Assembly (NCBI RefSeq): GCF_029867415.1
Contig: NC_081181.1
Location: forward strand, 121,101,183-121,165,182
Direction of reading: 5' to 3'
Length of the DNA stretch: 64,000 bases
Source: Vicia villosa
Taxonomy: Eukaryota > Streptophyta > Magnoliopsida > Fabales > Fabaceae
Positions within the stretch are counted from its first letter, which is position 1, and each line of letters begins with the position of its first letter. Shown here in pieces: positions 11,772-25,199 of the stretch. The notes under the pieces are model-generated. The model did not search any database. It was not told where the DNA came from and saw nothing but the letters and a program-made list of their open reading frames with translations. The translations under genes and the position numbers were made by a program.

Positions 11772-14037
11772 ACTATTGATGCGCGGTAAAGTTTATATGT
11801 ACTAATTAAATTGGATAATAATTAATGAGAAAGAAATAATTTACTTTAAGTATGTCTTTCCATTTAAAAAATAATAAGTTATGATTTGATATATTTTAAT
11901 GTTTAAACAAATACATACAAAAATAAAATCGTGTGTAGGTTGCCATTGAAAGCTAATTTATTTTTTTAATAAATAAATTAGCTCAATAATTAATAATAAT
12001 AACTAATAATAATTACTAAAACTAAGAAAGAAAGAGATTAAATTTTGAACATTATTATTTTGAAGAGCTGACGGTTGGTTTGAGAAGTTTAATGGTTAAT
12101 ATTATGTAATTAATAAATATGGTATAAATATATTTGGTATAATGTTAAGTTAAAGTGAAAAAACGTAATGATGATAATATTCAAGTAATTAAATATATTA
12201 TGTACAATGAAGGATTATTGGGAAACAATTATTGTAACTTCCAATACCAACTAATTAAAAGAAAGAGATATGTGTTTAAAGATCATATATTTGAAAAATG
12301 ATCCATTCAAGCATATGTGTGCACCTCTCACATAAAAGAAGGATGATCCATTCAAGAATATGTGTGCACCTCTCACATAAAAGGCTTCCTTATAGAAGGA
12401 AGCCTTACAGTTTGCCGCAACAAAAGCTCTTCCTACCTGATCATCAAGAATGGTGGAGCCTGAGTCGGCAGTACATGCATACAAAAACAACAATGGTAAA
12501 AACAACTCTGTTCTTGTTGTTGTCACCATTTATTTGAGATTGAGAAATCTCAATAATACCTCAATAATACCTCCAAGGATATCTAAAAAACAAAACATGT
12601 TCAGGGAATAAATAATACTACATAAAATTCAGAAATCTAACATAAAGAATACAATTAACTTACCAACCAAAACATTAGACTGAAACCTTCCTTCAACTAT
12701 GGCATCCATTCCAAGAAGATTAAGGTAATAAGCAGGAATGTCAGGAAGGTCTGATTTCTTAACAGAAGTTGATCCACATAAAACCAATTTGTAAGAATGA
12801 TTCGTCGACTTAAAAGAGAAGTCGTTTTTCGAAACTTTGAAATTCTGCATGATATAAGAACTTCCAGCTGATAGTTCCGGCTTGAATTTGAAAACCCAAT
12901 AAGTAGGTACAATCGCTTGAATCATATCATGCTTAAAAAAACAGAAATAATATTTGTTAGTAATAAGGCACAGAAAACAAAAATGGAGAAGAAACTTCAA
13001 ACCTGTAAAAGAGAAAGTGAATACTGGTGTGCCATTGTTGGTTGTGATATATACAGTGACAATTAAAAGTTTGAAACGCATAGAAAATTGAAAGGGCACA
13101 AGTAATTTATTTTTTTGGGTAGTGGAGGAATTGATTTTTTTCTAACGCATAGAAAACATATCCATTCAATGATGAAATAAATTTCAGGGTTTAACCATTT
13201 AACGTGTTGGCTTTTACTGGAATTTCCAAGTACTATTACTTTTATATATTAATAATAGATTAATTGCATTGAGCAACGAAAAATTGTTTTTATGTTGAAA
13301 AGTTAAAAACATGAGTTTTAATAGCTATGATAATTAAATAGTCATTTACTCGTGTATGTCTGTGCCATTAGCCTTTAACTTCATGAATTATTGACATATT
13401 TCAAACATAATTTTAAAAAATATATATAAATCCACTTATATAACTTTAGGATGATAAAAAACACGTAAATGAAATTTATTTCATTTTTAACTCCTAAGAA
13501 TTGTTTTGATGATATACATTAATAATAATAGTAATCAATAAATATTATTTAATTTTATAATAATGGTGATTGATTTTGTAATCAATTTAAAAGGTGTAAT
13601 TTTTTGTATTAAATACATAAAATATATTCCTATTTATTTGAACATTGGAACAACTATATTTATAACAATAATTATTTCATTCCTATAATTATAACAATAT
13701 TCAATAAAATAAAAAATCTAATACGGCATTATCAATTTTCAGGTACTTTAGTTTTTATATATTATAATAGATAATAGATTGTATGACAGTACCCGTCAGG
13801 ATACTTTTTAAATAAATTCATAAAATCACTTTTAATTATGATTCTTTTTAATTATTATTTTTATATCAATAAGTTCATATTTGTCATATCATCTTACATT
13901 TTTATTGTAGTTTAAAAGTATTCGTAATTATAGTTAATATATTAGATATATTTTAAAGAGTATCACAAATAAATAAAATATATGGATATAATTATTGTAT
14001 ATTATTTTTTTACATTTTATTTAATAAGATAGAATTA
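11772..14037 (-). repeat. Array monomer M5 (2266-bp type)
   Basis: 2266 bp. It has G to A at 13158 (AAAACATATCC where M2-M4 have AAAACGTATCC), a change shared with M6. A shared private change in neighbours fits copying of adjacent units. Confidence 0.95.
12437..12931 (-). pseudogene. RPA1-like pseudogene fragment, M5
   Basis: Blocks 2 and 3 as in M2; block 1 is missing. No difference from M2 was seen inside the blocks. Confidence 0.6.
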
Positions 14038-16303
14038 ACTATTGATGCGCGGTAAAGTTTATATGTACTAATTAAATTGGATAATAATTAATGAGAAAGA
14101 AATAATTTACTTTAAGTATGTCTTTCCATTTAAAAAATAATAAGTTATGATTTGATATATTTTAATGTTTAAACAAATACATACAAAAATAAAATCGTGT
14201 GTAGGTTGCCATTGAAAGCTAATTTATTTTTTTAATAAATAAATTAGCTCAATAATTAATAATAATAACTAATAATAATTACTAAAACTAAGAAAGAAAG
14301 AGATTAAATTTTGAACATTATTATTTTGAAGAGCTGACGGTTGGTTTGAGAAGTTTAATGGTTAATATTATGTAATTAATAAATATGGTATAAATATATT
14401 TGGTATAATGTTAAGTTAAAGTGAAAAAACGTAATGATGATAATATTCAAGTAATTAAATATATTATGTACAATGAAGGATTATTGGGAAACAATTATTG
14501 TAACTTCCAATACCAACTAATTAAAAGAAAGAGATATGTGTTTAAAGATCATATATTTGAAAAATGATCCATTCAAGCATATGTGTGCACCTCTCACATA
14601 AAAGAAGGATGATCCATTCAAGAATATGTGTGCACCTCTCACATAAAAGGCTTCCTTATAGAAGGAAGCCTTACAGTTTGCCGCAACAAAAGCTCTTCCT
14701 ACCTGATCATCAAGAATGGTGGAGCCTGAGTCGGCAGTACATGCATACAAAAACAACAATGGTAAAAACAACTCTGTTCTTGTTGTTGTCACCATTTATT
14801 TGAGATTGAGAAATCTCAATAATACCTCAATAATACCTCCAAGGATATCTAAAAAACAAAACATGTTCAGGGAATAAATAATACTACATAAAATTCAGAA
14901 ATCTAACATAAAGAATACAATTAACTTACCAACCAAAACATTAGACTGAAACCTTCCTTCAACTATGGCATCCATTCCAAGAAGATTAAGGTAATAAGCA
15001 GGAATGTCAGGAAGGTCTGATTTCTTAACAGAAGTTGATCCACATAAAACCAATTTGTAAGAATGATTCGTCGACTTAAAAGAGAAGTCGTTTTTCGAAA
15101 CTTTGAAATTCTGCATGATATAAGAACTTCCAGCTGATAGTTCCGGCTTGAATTTGAAAACCCAATAAGTAGGTACAATCGCTTGAATCATATCATGCTT
15201 AAAAAAACAGAAATAATATTTGTTAGTAATAAGGCACAGAAAACAAAAATGGAGAAGAAACTTCAAACCTGTAAAAGAGAAAGTGAATACTGGTGTGCCA
15301 TTGTTGGTTGTGATATATACAGTGACAATTAAAAGTTTGAAACGCATAGAAAATTGAAAGGGCACAAGTAATTTATTTTTTTGGGTAGTGGAGGAATTGA
15401 TTTTTTTCTAACGCATAGAAAACATATCCATTCAATGATGAAATAAATTTCAGGGTTTAACCATTTAACGTGTTGGCTTTTACTGGAATTTCCAAGTACT
15501 ATTACTTTTATATATTAATAATAGATTAATTGCATTGAGCAACGAAAAATTGTTTTTATGTTGAAAAGTTAAAAACATGAGTTTTAATAGCTATGATAAT
15601 TAAATAGTCATTTACTCGTGTATGTCTGTGCCATTAGCCTTTAACTTCATGAATTATTGACATATTTCAAACATAATTTTAAAAAATATATATAAATCCA
15701 CTTATATAACTTTAGGATGATAAAAAACACGTAAATGAAATTTATTTCATTTTTAACTCCTAAGAATTGTTTTGATGATATACATTAATAATAATAGTAA
15801 TCAATAAATATTATGTAATTTTATAATAATGGTGATTGATTTTGTAATCAATTTAAAAGGTGTAATTTTTTGTATTAAATACATAAAATATATTCCTATT
15901 TATTTGAACATTGGAACAACTATATTTATAACAATAATTATTTCATTCCTATAATTATAACAATATTCAATAAAATAAAAAATCTAATACGGCATTATCA
16001 ATTTTCAGGTACTTTAGTTTTTATATATTATAATAGATAATAGATTGTATGACAGTACCCGTCAGGATACTTTTTAAATAAATTCATAAAATCACTTTTA
16101 ATTATGATTCTTTTTAATTATTATTTTTATATCAATAAGTTCATATTTGTCATATCATCTTACATTTTTATTATAGTTTAAAAGTATTCGTAATTATAGT
16201 TAATATATTAGATATATTTTAAAGAGTATCACAAATAAATAAAATATATGGATATAATTATTGTATATTATTTTTTTACATTTTATTTAATAAGATAGAA
16301 TTA
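14038..16303 (-). repeat. Array monomer M6 (2266-bp type)
   Basis: 2266 bp. It shares the M5 change (15424) and has private changes at 15815 (T to G) and 16173 (G to A). It is the last unit of the homogenised run. Confidence 0.95.
14703..15197 (-). pseudogene. RPA1-like pseudogene fragment, M6
   Basis: Blocks 2 and 3 as in M2; block 1 is missing. The changes private to M6 all lie outside the blocks. Confidence 0.6.
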
Positions 16304-16967
16304 ACTATTGATGCGCGGTAAAGTTTATATGTACTAATTAAATTGGATAATAATTAATGAGAAAGAAATAATTTACTTTAAGTATGTCTTTCCATTTAAA
16401 AAATAATAAGTTATGATTTGATATATTTTAATGTTTAAACAAATACATACAAAAATAAAATCGTGTGTAGGTTGCCATTGAAAGCTAATTTATTTTTTAA
16501 TAAATAAATTAGCTCAATAATTAATAATAATAACTAATAATAATTACTAAAACTAAGAAAGAAAGAGATTAAATTTTGAACATTATTATTTTGAAGAGCT
16601 GACGGTTGGTTTGAGAAGTTTAAAGGTTAATATTATGTAATTAATAAATATGGTATAAATATATTTGGTATAATGTTAAGTTAAAGTGAAAAAACGTAAT
16701 GATGATAATATTCAAGTAATTAAATATATTATGTACACTGATGGATTATTGGGAAACAATTATTGTAACTTCCAATACCAACTAATTAAAAGAAAGAGAT
16801 ATGTGTTTAAAGACCATATATTTGAAAAATGATCCATTCAAGCATATGTGTGCACCTCTCACATAAAAGAAGGATGATCCATTCAAGAATATGTGTGCAC
16901 CTCTCACATAAAAGGCTTCCTTATAGAAGGAAGCCTTACAGTTTGCCACAACAAAAGCTCTTCCTAC

Positions 16968-17908
16968 CTGATCATCAAGAATGGTGGAGCCTGAGTCGGC
17001 AGTACATGCATACAAAAATAACAATGGTAAAAACAACTCTGTTCTTGTTGTTGTCACCATTTATTTGAGATTGAGAAATCTCAATAATACCTCAATAATA
17101 CCTCCAAGGATATCTAAAAAAACAAAACATGTTCAGGGAATAAATAATATTACATAAAATTCAGAAATCTATCACAAAGAATACAGTTAACTTACCAACT
17201 AAAACATTAGACTGAAACCTTCCTTCAACTATGGCATCCAATCCAAGAAGGTTAAGGTAATAAGCAGGAATGTCAGGAAGGTCTGATTTCTTAACAGAAG
17301 TTGATCCACATAAAACCAATTTGTAAGAATGATTCGTCGACTTAAAAGAGAAGTTGTTTTTCGAAACTTTGAAATTCTGCATGATATAAGAACTTCCAGC
17401 TGATAGTTCGGACTTGAATTTGAAAACCAAATAAGTAGGTACAATCGCTTGAATCATATCATGCTTAAATATACAGAAATAATATTTGTTAGTAATAAGG
17501 CAGAACACAGTGTGTAAGACAAAAACAATAGAATTTGGGAACAAAATACCACCTTCGAATCAACTAAAACGTTCTTTGTTGGAAGAACTGTTTTTCGAAA
17601 CTTTGAAATTCTGCATGATATAAGAACTTCCAGTTGATAGTTCGGACTTGAATATGAAAACCAAATAAGTAGGTACAATCGCTTGAATCATATCATGCTT
17701 AAAAAAACAGAAATAATATTTGTTAGTAATAAGGCAGAACACAGTGTGTAAGACAAAAACAATAGAATTTGGGAACAAAATACCACCTTCGTATCAACTA
17801 AAACGTTCTTTGTTGAAAGAACTTGTTACAGACCATATATGCTTACAACTAACTGCAATCTTCCACAAATCCTTCGATGTCCTTCACAGAATCAGTAGGG
17901 CGAGCCAT
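16968..17908 (-). pseudogene. RPA1-like pseudogene with duplicated middle exon, M7
   Basis: Minus strand: block 1 starts at 17908 (MARP). Part of block 2 then appears twice because of the 234-bp duplication, and block 3 ends at 16968. The duplication joins the N-terminal part of block 1 to the middle of block 2 and repeats the sequence around YIMQNFKVSKN. Block 1 also has the frame change seen in M1. One protein residue differs from M1 in block 2 (KNNFSFKS where M1 has KNDFSFKS). Confidence 0.6.
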
Positions 17909-19128
17909 GGGATGCTTAAATAGCTGCAAGAAGAAAACAGATTTCACTTGGCAAATACCAAATCGTAGAAATTAATAGAAAACAAAAATGGAGAAGAAAC
18001 TTCAAACCTGTAAAAGAGAAAGTGATTACTGGTGTGCCATTGTTGGTTGTGATATATCCCGTGAGAATTAAAAGTTTGAAACGCATAGAAAATTGAAAGG
18101 GCACAAGTAATTTATTTTTTTGGGTAGTGGAGGAATTAATTTTTTCAAACGCATAGAAAACGTATCCATTCAATGATGAAATAAATTTCAGGGTTTAACC
18201 ATTTAACGTGTAGATTTGAATTTGAAGCCAAAAAATAATGAATTAGGAAAAATAAATAATCAACAAAAAATTAGAGTATGAGTTTCAGTTCATTTATCAG
18301 AAGGCTTTTACTGGAATTTCCAAGTACTATTACTTTTATATATTAATAATAGATTAATTGCATTGAGCAATAAAAAATTGATTTTATGTTGAAAAGTTAA
18401 AAACATGAGTTTTAATAGCTATGATAATTAAATAGTCATTTACCCGTGTATGTCTGTGCCATTAGCCTTTAACTTCATGAATTATTGACATATTTTAAAC
18501 ATAATTTTAAAAAATATATATAAATCCACTTATATAACTTTAGGATGATAAAAAACACGTAAATGAAATTTATTTCATTTTTAACTCCTAAGAATTATTT
18601 TGATCATATACATTAATAATAATAATCAATAAATATTATTTAATTTTATAATAATGGTGATTGATTTTGTAATCAATTAAAAAGGTGTAATTTTTTGTAT
18701 TAAATACATAAAATATATTCCTATTTATTTGAACATTGGAACAACTATATTTATAACAATAATTATTTCATTCCTATAATTATAACAATAATCAATAAAA
18801 TAAAAAATCTAATACGACATTATCAATTTTCAGGTACTTTAGTTTTTATATATTATAATAGATAATAGATTGTATGACAGTACCCGTCAGAATACTTTTT
18901 AAATAAATTCATAAAATCACTTATAATTATGATTCTCTTTAGTTATTATTTTTATATCAATAAGTTCATATTTGTCATATCATCTTACATTTTTATTGTA
19001 GTTTAAAAGTATTCGTAATTATAGTTAATATATTGGATATATTTTAAAAAGAGTATCACAAATAAATAAAATATATGGATATAGTTATTGTATATTATTT
19101 TTTTACATTTTATTTAATAAGATGGAAT

Positions 19129-19133
19129 TTACT
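19129..19133. repeat. TTACT, left target-site duplication of the trimeric LTR element
   Basis: TTACT directly precedes TGTAATATCCCG and recurs directly after the last LTR at 40351-40355. The uninterrupted array sequence GGAATTTACTATTGATGCG (for example near 45495) is restored when one TTACT copy and the element are removed. Confidence 0.9.
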
Positions 19134-21578
19134 TGTAATATCCCGATTCTTCGACCTAGGTAATTATCATTTAATTGATAATTGGTATGCACAATAGACT
19201 TATTCTATAATAATCTAAGGAGGATTATTATAAGAGTAAGTGGATTAGTAGAAAAATCCAAAGTAAGTTGGAATAGAAGGATATTGGTTAGAAACCAACA
19301 AGATGGCAACTTTGTGATTACGGCATAGTTAGAGGGCATTTTGGACAATAGACATCTTGCATGAGTCATAAGGAGTTGTTTGGATTGAGGGATGCATATC
19401 TTTGTTAGAGAATCATTTCTTTTGGAGAATAAAGAGATTAGAGCCAAGGAGAACTCAAAACTCAAGTTCCATTTTCGTATTCCATGGCAGCCTCCACTAA
19501 ATCAGGTATAACTCTCAACTCGTAACTCCAATCGTAACGATTCTGGTCCCATTGGAAAGCTAACGAATTTCTCTTCGATTTGCACCTATGGTTCGCGTTC
19601 ATAGCTTCTGTTTTGGAGGAGAAAACTGATCTTCAAGTTGTGTCAGTTATGCTGAATGTGTGTTATGGAGAGCTACGGATTTCTTGATGATGGAGATGGA
19701 AGTTTGAGCAAGAGGGAGATGCAATAGTAACAAGAGCACCATCTTAACCTCCATTTGATCCAAGGTGAGTCCTTAGATAGTGACTTGGGGTTTGCATGTA
19801 GGGATTTCTCTTTTGGGGTTTAGGGATTGTGAGTAAATTAGGGAATCAATGATGCTAATTATGTTTGTTCTGCTATAATCCTTGCATGCTGATGTTCCTA
19901 AATGTGTTTATATGATGCAATTTTGTTGGGACTGTATTGAGAGTGCAGGGAATCAATTATAGGATGTTTGGAACTGGTTTAGAACCCTTAAAAACGCAGA
20001 AAATTGATTCTGCTACAGGGTATTCGGTTACGGGTCTTTGGGTAACCGATTACTCTGTTAAAAATGCAATTTTGGACTGTTTTTAGTGCCAGTAATCGGT
20101 TATTGAGTTTGGGTAATCGGTTACCCTGGGCGCAGGGGGGGAAAAATCAGCAAACTTCGGAAATTCGTAACTTTCGGCTCGGGTATCGGAATTGCGCAAA
20201 CTTTATATCGTTGGAAAGCTAGCGATGTGTACTTTCTAATAAAATTGGTCCCCAAACCAGAATGTTTGATTTAATAATAGTGGATCCCCACTTAGTGAAT
20301 CAATGAATTAGTATGGGAACTTATGTCTTTACCAATTGATTAATAATTATTATGTCATGCATTGAATAGAATGCCTATTGCTACTATGAATAGTATGTCC
20401 ATGTTTGAAAATGTTATGCCATTATGTATGATACATGGAACCTGTGGACACCGTCGTTTTGGTTAAACGAACAGAATTGATTGTATTGTATGATTGACGC
20501 TTGTTATGCGTGTGGTATGCTAGAATCGAAGTGGGCCACTACTAGGTGGTAAGGCACCATTGTGTATGGACTAGTTTCCAATTACCATTGCGATGTGCTC
20601 GTGAGAGTCTATGAGGCGTGTCTCACTTGCAGTTAACACATTGGCGTTCTTGGTATGATTAACACACCTGAACTACCGTTGCAGTGTGCTCGTGAGTTTC
20701 CGTACGGGGTTTTACTCACTTGCCGTTAACGCACTTGCGTGCTTGGTATGGTGGCGTTATGCGGCTAAGTAAGCCTACGCATAACAGGTAAACCATCTCT
20801 AGTGATGCCAAGTAGGCTATATCATTAGGTTCCTACCCGGATGGGCTCATGCGTCGAGACGGCGTGTTGCACTTGTCGTTAACACCACGTGCGTACAGAT
20901 GGTTAATGGGACGGTGTCAACTCTTAGGCAAGGTCATCTCGCAGCCATGTAGGCCTGGGCGAACCCATTTAATCACTCTTGCAGGGTGCTTGTGCAAGTC
21001 TCTTGGCAAATAGGCATGGGTGAACCCACCGAGGGTGTGTGTGCAGCCTTGGTAGTTTGGTCGTTACCACTTCTGGATTCCCCGTACATGGGTATGGGTC
21101 TGCATACATGTTTGAGTACTATTTGTGTACTTGTGATATGATGACTCCTATGGTGGACGAATCATGTGTTTGCTCCGTATTTGTACTGGATGTGAGGACA
21201 ACACCGGATCAATGGTGGATTCGGTTTTGATGCATGTACCCTGTAGATCCGAGTGGACCCATAGGATAGGAGGACTCACTGAGATTTAGTAATCTCACCC
21301 CAATCAACTTATATTTTTTTTTCAGGTGCAGTTTAGTAGCGTTTGGTTAGTAAAAGGTTTGGACTGAAGACTTGGAAGTGGTGTTGGCTCGAAGACCTCG
21401 TTGGTTTTGACATTCCGCTGTGCGAGATCCATTGAAGACTCATGTATTATGCTTCTTAGTAGAATTTCATGTTGTATTTTATATGGATCTTTCTATAACT
21501 ATAGCTTTTGTATGTACTCAATATCAATTTTAACGTTTCATGCATAATATACTAGTCAGTTATGTATGGGGTGTTACA
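19134..21578 (+). repeat. LTR1 (2445 bp), complete 5' LTR
   Basis: Begins TGTAATATCCCG and ends GGTGTTACA. It contains a GC-richer block (about 20590-20890) in which CACTTGCAGTTAACAC-like motifs recur, and GTAACCGATTAC/GTAATCGGTTAC motifs near 20040-20125. It is the only LTR in the trimer with CCTAGG after CGA; LTRs 2-4 have CCCAGG. Confidence 0.95.
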
Positions 21579-21580
21579 GT

Positions 21581-21592
21581 TGGTATCAGAGC
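21581..21592 (+). promoter_or_regulatory. Primer-binding site, internal copy 1
   Basis: TGGTATCAGAGC, 2 nt after the LTR end. It is complementary to the 3' end of plant initiator methionine tRNA, the usual minus-strand primer of chromoviruses and many Ty1/copia elements. Confidence 0.9.
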
Positions 21593-24500
21593 AGGTCGAT
21601 TCTCGGCCGAGCCATGAGACATCACTAGCAATTCCTTTCCTCCTCACATGTGTGTGTTGCTGGTTTGATTTTACTGATATCTCATTCAGTTGTTGAACTT
21701 GATCAACTCATCGACTGAGTGCGAGACAGTAGGATTACGGCAGAGCCGCCACGGGGACTCGTAAACTGCAAGGTTGTGAACCTAAGTAGTTGGAGTGGGA
21801 TGAGTAATGGATTGTTTGGACGTTGTAAGTGGATAATATTGGAGTTGTCAGAATTAAGAGGAGCGTTTGACACAAAGGAGTAATACCCGAACTACCAAGG
21901 TGTGGATGGAGACAACTAGAACCCCTAGGATTCTGATTGGACGAAGTGAAATTTCTCTAAGTCTTGGTAATAGCCAGGGAAATCCAAATAGGATTGAGTA
22001 GGAGCCTTGTAAGTGAGATTCTCCAAAGGTGTTGAGCTGGGAATTAGTAGGATTCAGTATTAATGATGCTGCCGGTGTAAAGTATGACTGGTGAGCTGAT
22101 AGGACAAAATGACCTTTGGAAATGCGGACAGAGGAGTTAGACCTTTCTGATTGCGCTGGTACGGACAGTAATTGGATGGGCGAAGTATTAGATCCTGAAT
22201 TAACTCGAAGTACCCGAAGCGAGAGTAGTTACCTAGTAAATGTTGGTGGAAGGTACGAATGTGGTAACTTACGATTGGGCGAGGTTTGAATACCTGATCG
22301 ATAGAAGAGGATATGTATTTCTATTCTTATCATTTTATATTTAAGTTCTAGAACTACGCTAGATAGAATATGAAATAATGTAGAAGCGTGAAATGCAGTA
22401 ACCTAAGTTCTTGTTAGTTGTTGTTCGTCTGACCCCGAGTGAAGCCATAGAACTACGCTTGGCGTTGGGCGCTCAGGCGAGTAGGAACTAAGATCTATCT
22501 GGGACGTCAGTAGGATGATCGCAGTTGAGTTGGTTATTAGGAGCTATAACATTCCTATCTCAACTGAATTATCCTTAGAATCTCATGCATGCGTGGGACG
22601 AGTGGGTACGCGCACTGCATGGTGATCCGGACTTGAACTCCATATCTTCGTGCTTGTCGTTTTGGCTTTCCGAGTAAGTAAACCTTGGTGTGTAGCACTC
22701 TCAGGTTTTAGCATCCTGAGGAGTGTGATTCGAAGGACTTGAGGAACGATGAGCCTATTGGAAGCCTGTTCAGACACTTGTCGGTTGTGACAATAGGATA
22801 CGCGTGGGGGTCATTATACGCCACCGAGGTAGTTTACCTGGATACATGGCCTCGGAGTTAGACCACCATGTTGGTACTACCAGACTGGTATAATGCCACA
22901 GTATCGCTATCGTGCACAAAGATGCGTGAGTCATCTTTTTCTGACATGTGTGGGACAAAGGTGATCTGAAGCTCAAGGTAGAATTCTGATTTGGCATTTG
23001 TGAGATGCAGATCCAGACTCTCATAAGGTATGTGGGATAAGGATCCATACGTCGCGCTCGATAGTACAGGAATGACTAGACAGCTAACGGTGAAATGGAT
23101 CAAGATCCAATACTATACTTATGGAGATCCTGAGTGATCGTGATCGCGTGAGTTAGTATCAGATTGTACCTTGGGATGTTCTCGTTTTATGAAGTGTTAA
23201 GTTGGCAATTTTGCATGAGTGTCTAGGGTGGGACTCATGTGCGGTCATGATATCCTGGTCAGCATGGTGAGTGGCTATCATGTACCAGTGGCGACCGGTG
23301 ATGGAATATGCAAGTTGTATCTTGGATCGGCTCGATGTGTGATGTGTCTGGTAAGGTATTGCCAGATACTCTGAGTGGAGAAGTGTTAATTTTGGTAAAG
23401 CATAAACATTTTGGTTTGAGAACTTCTGAGGAGTCTATAAAAGAGACGTTCGAAGTACAAAGTGAAATTTCTTGCATTGCGGCTACACTCTGACTGTTAG
23501 AAGCACCACAATGAAGGATGCATCCGCCGAGGAAGTCAGTTTAGTTCAGAGGTGGAACAAACATTAGATGACTGTGTGAATGGAGTGTGACTATGGGAGG
23601 ATTTTATATCAGTAAGTCGCACGAGTTATTAGAGGTGATACCACACTAAGAGAATGAAGGTTTATGGTTGGGTAGAAGTTGTGTAAAACTGCTAGAGTTA
23701 TCATGAGCTGCAGTATGTCATGAAGGGTTCGATATACCGGTCGAGCAACAAAGATTTGTTGGAATGAAAAATATAGCAGTTATACGCTGTGGAAATCAGT
23801 GACAAGGACGAACCTCTAAGTCAGTGCATTTTTGGGTTTCAATGTCCTGAGATCGAAACGTGTACCTAAGTTGTGGTAAATGAACTATATGGAATGGCAG
23901 AGTAAGTAGAAGCTTGATTCTGGAGAGTACGCAACTTCAAAGAGTAGTAGTCGATGATGGATGTATATGGAGTTCTGGCACGTGTTGTAATTGGACAACT
24001 GTGGAATAGGGATTATTGTGTATTAATGGAAACCAAGGGAGTTATGGATAAAACGTGACTCAGAGGATTTCAAGGTGTGTGGCTTGTTGGAATCAGAGTA
24101 GCGCAACGGATCAAGGAAGAATCAGATAAGTCAGAGGTAGGAATGAATGGACTATTTGTAGGATTTTATGTTGGGATGAAAGTATCTCCCTAAGAGGAAC
24201 TCGTCGAAGCAGCGTTTCGTTTATGTCAGTCTCTCTCGGAGATCCACCATAATCTCGAGAGGTGTTGTCAATGGACCAGCTTGGGAATACTTTTTTGGAT
24301 GGCATGCAGTCCGACGTTCGTAGGTCATCAGTTTAGCTTGCAAGTCACAAGGGTTGGACTGAGTATTAGACCGTCGAAATGCTGAAGGCTAGGAAGGACA
24401 TTCAGTTGGCGCAAGTTCTTTGTGGTTATACCTTGTGAACTACGATTGTGCAGGAAGGCTTGGACAATGGTTACAGGTCAGCCGTTGAATTTCGCCTCTC

Positions 24501-25186
24501 CTCAGTAGAATCTTGTGTGAAGTTGTCGAATGTCAAGGCTATAGTTGCAAGATGATTACACCTTCGCGGTTTATGGTGACAGTTGTTATGTCTAAACTGG
24601 AGTAAGGAGATTCAGTTGTATAGTAAAGGTAAATTTGGGACAATCATCCTAAGACTTTGGGAACCAGAGGTTAAGACCAAGGAATCTAGAGATCACCTAA
24701 TGACATTGTATGGACTCGAGTGGAGAATAACTTGAAGTGTTATCGCAGAAGCGACGTTGTGGCGGTAATTCTCAAATGGGAAGTAATTCAAGGAGCTGAG
24801 TGAATCAGTAACGTTTGTTGAATAAGGGTGAACACACCAGAGAATGAAACAAAGGATATCCGACATGAGTGGATCATTAGAGTTTTTGAAGTTTTGGAGA
24901 TTCAGTGCAGAGCAGTGAAGGTCAAGGACCCTGAAAGGATCATTCCCCAGATATGTCAGGACGAAGTATCTGGATAGACGTGTTGCTTGAGAGTCAAGGT
25001 TCTAACCATGCATAGTGGGACGCAGGTGTTTTGGCAGATTATTTTTCTTCGTATGGAATGACCCTCAGACAGAGTAGTGAGATTATCTGAAGAGAAATGT
25101 AAGGAAGATTTCATCCCTTGGTTGGTATAGATTTGGACACGTTGTTTCCGTGGTGATCAGAAAGAATTCGAGGACGAATTCAATTT
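21593..25186 (+). other. Non-coding internal domain, copy 1
   Basis: About 3.6 kb in which the longest open frames are under 100 codons and none shows retroviral motifs. The same short frames (64, 92, 81 and 72 codons on the minus strand) recur in copies 2 and 3 only because the copies are nearly identical. One 77-codon frame is open in copy 3 (37536) but closed here by TAG near 24975 and by TAA in copy 2, so it is not conserved. I cannot say what the sequence derives from. Confidence 0.7.
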
Positions 25187-25199
25187 AAGGGGGGGAGAA
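25187..25199 (+). promoter_or_regulatory. Polypurine tract, copy 1
   Basis: AAGGGGGGGAGAA lies immediately before the TG of LTR2 and is preceded by TTCGAGGACGAAT. It would prime plus-strand synthesis. Confidence 0.9.

Larger units (their letters stand above)
16304..19133 (-). repeat. Array monomer M7 (long form with 234-bp internal duplication), ends at the retrotransposon insertion
   Basis: 2830 bp, equal to a full-length unit of about 2596 bp plus a 234-bp tandem duplication (repeat starts at 17356 and 17590). Exon-1 sequence is present, unlike M2-M6. Its last bases GGAATTTACT include the left copy of the TTACT duplication of the element at 19134. M13 carries the same 234-bp duplication, which links these two units by descent. 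Confidence 0.9.

Noticed and set aside
2382..19133. CRISPR-like array because of regular spacing
   Set aside because: The repeats are 2.3 kb and contiguous with no spacers, in a plant retroelement context.
21581..21592. tRNA gene at the TGGTATCAGAGC sites
   Set aside because: Only 12 nt complementary to the tRNA 3' end; a primer-binding site, not a tRNA gene.
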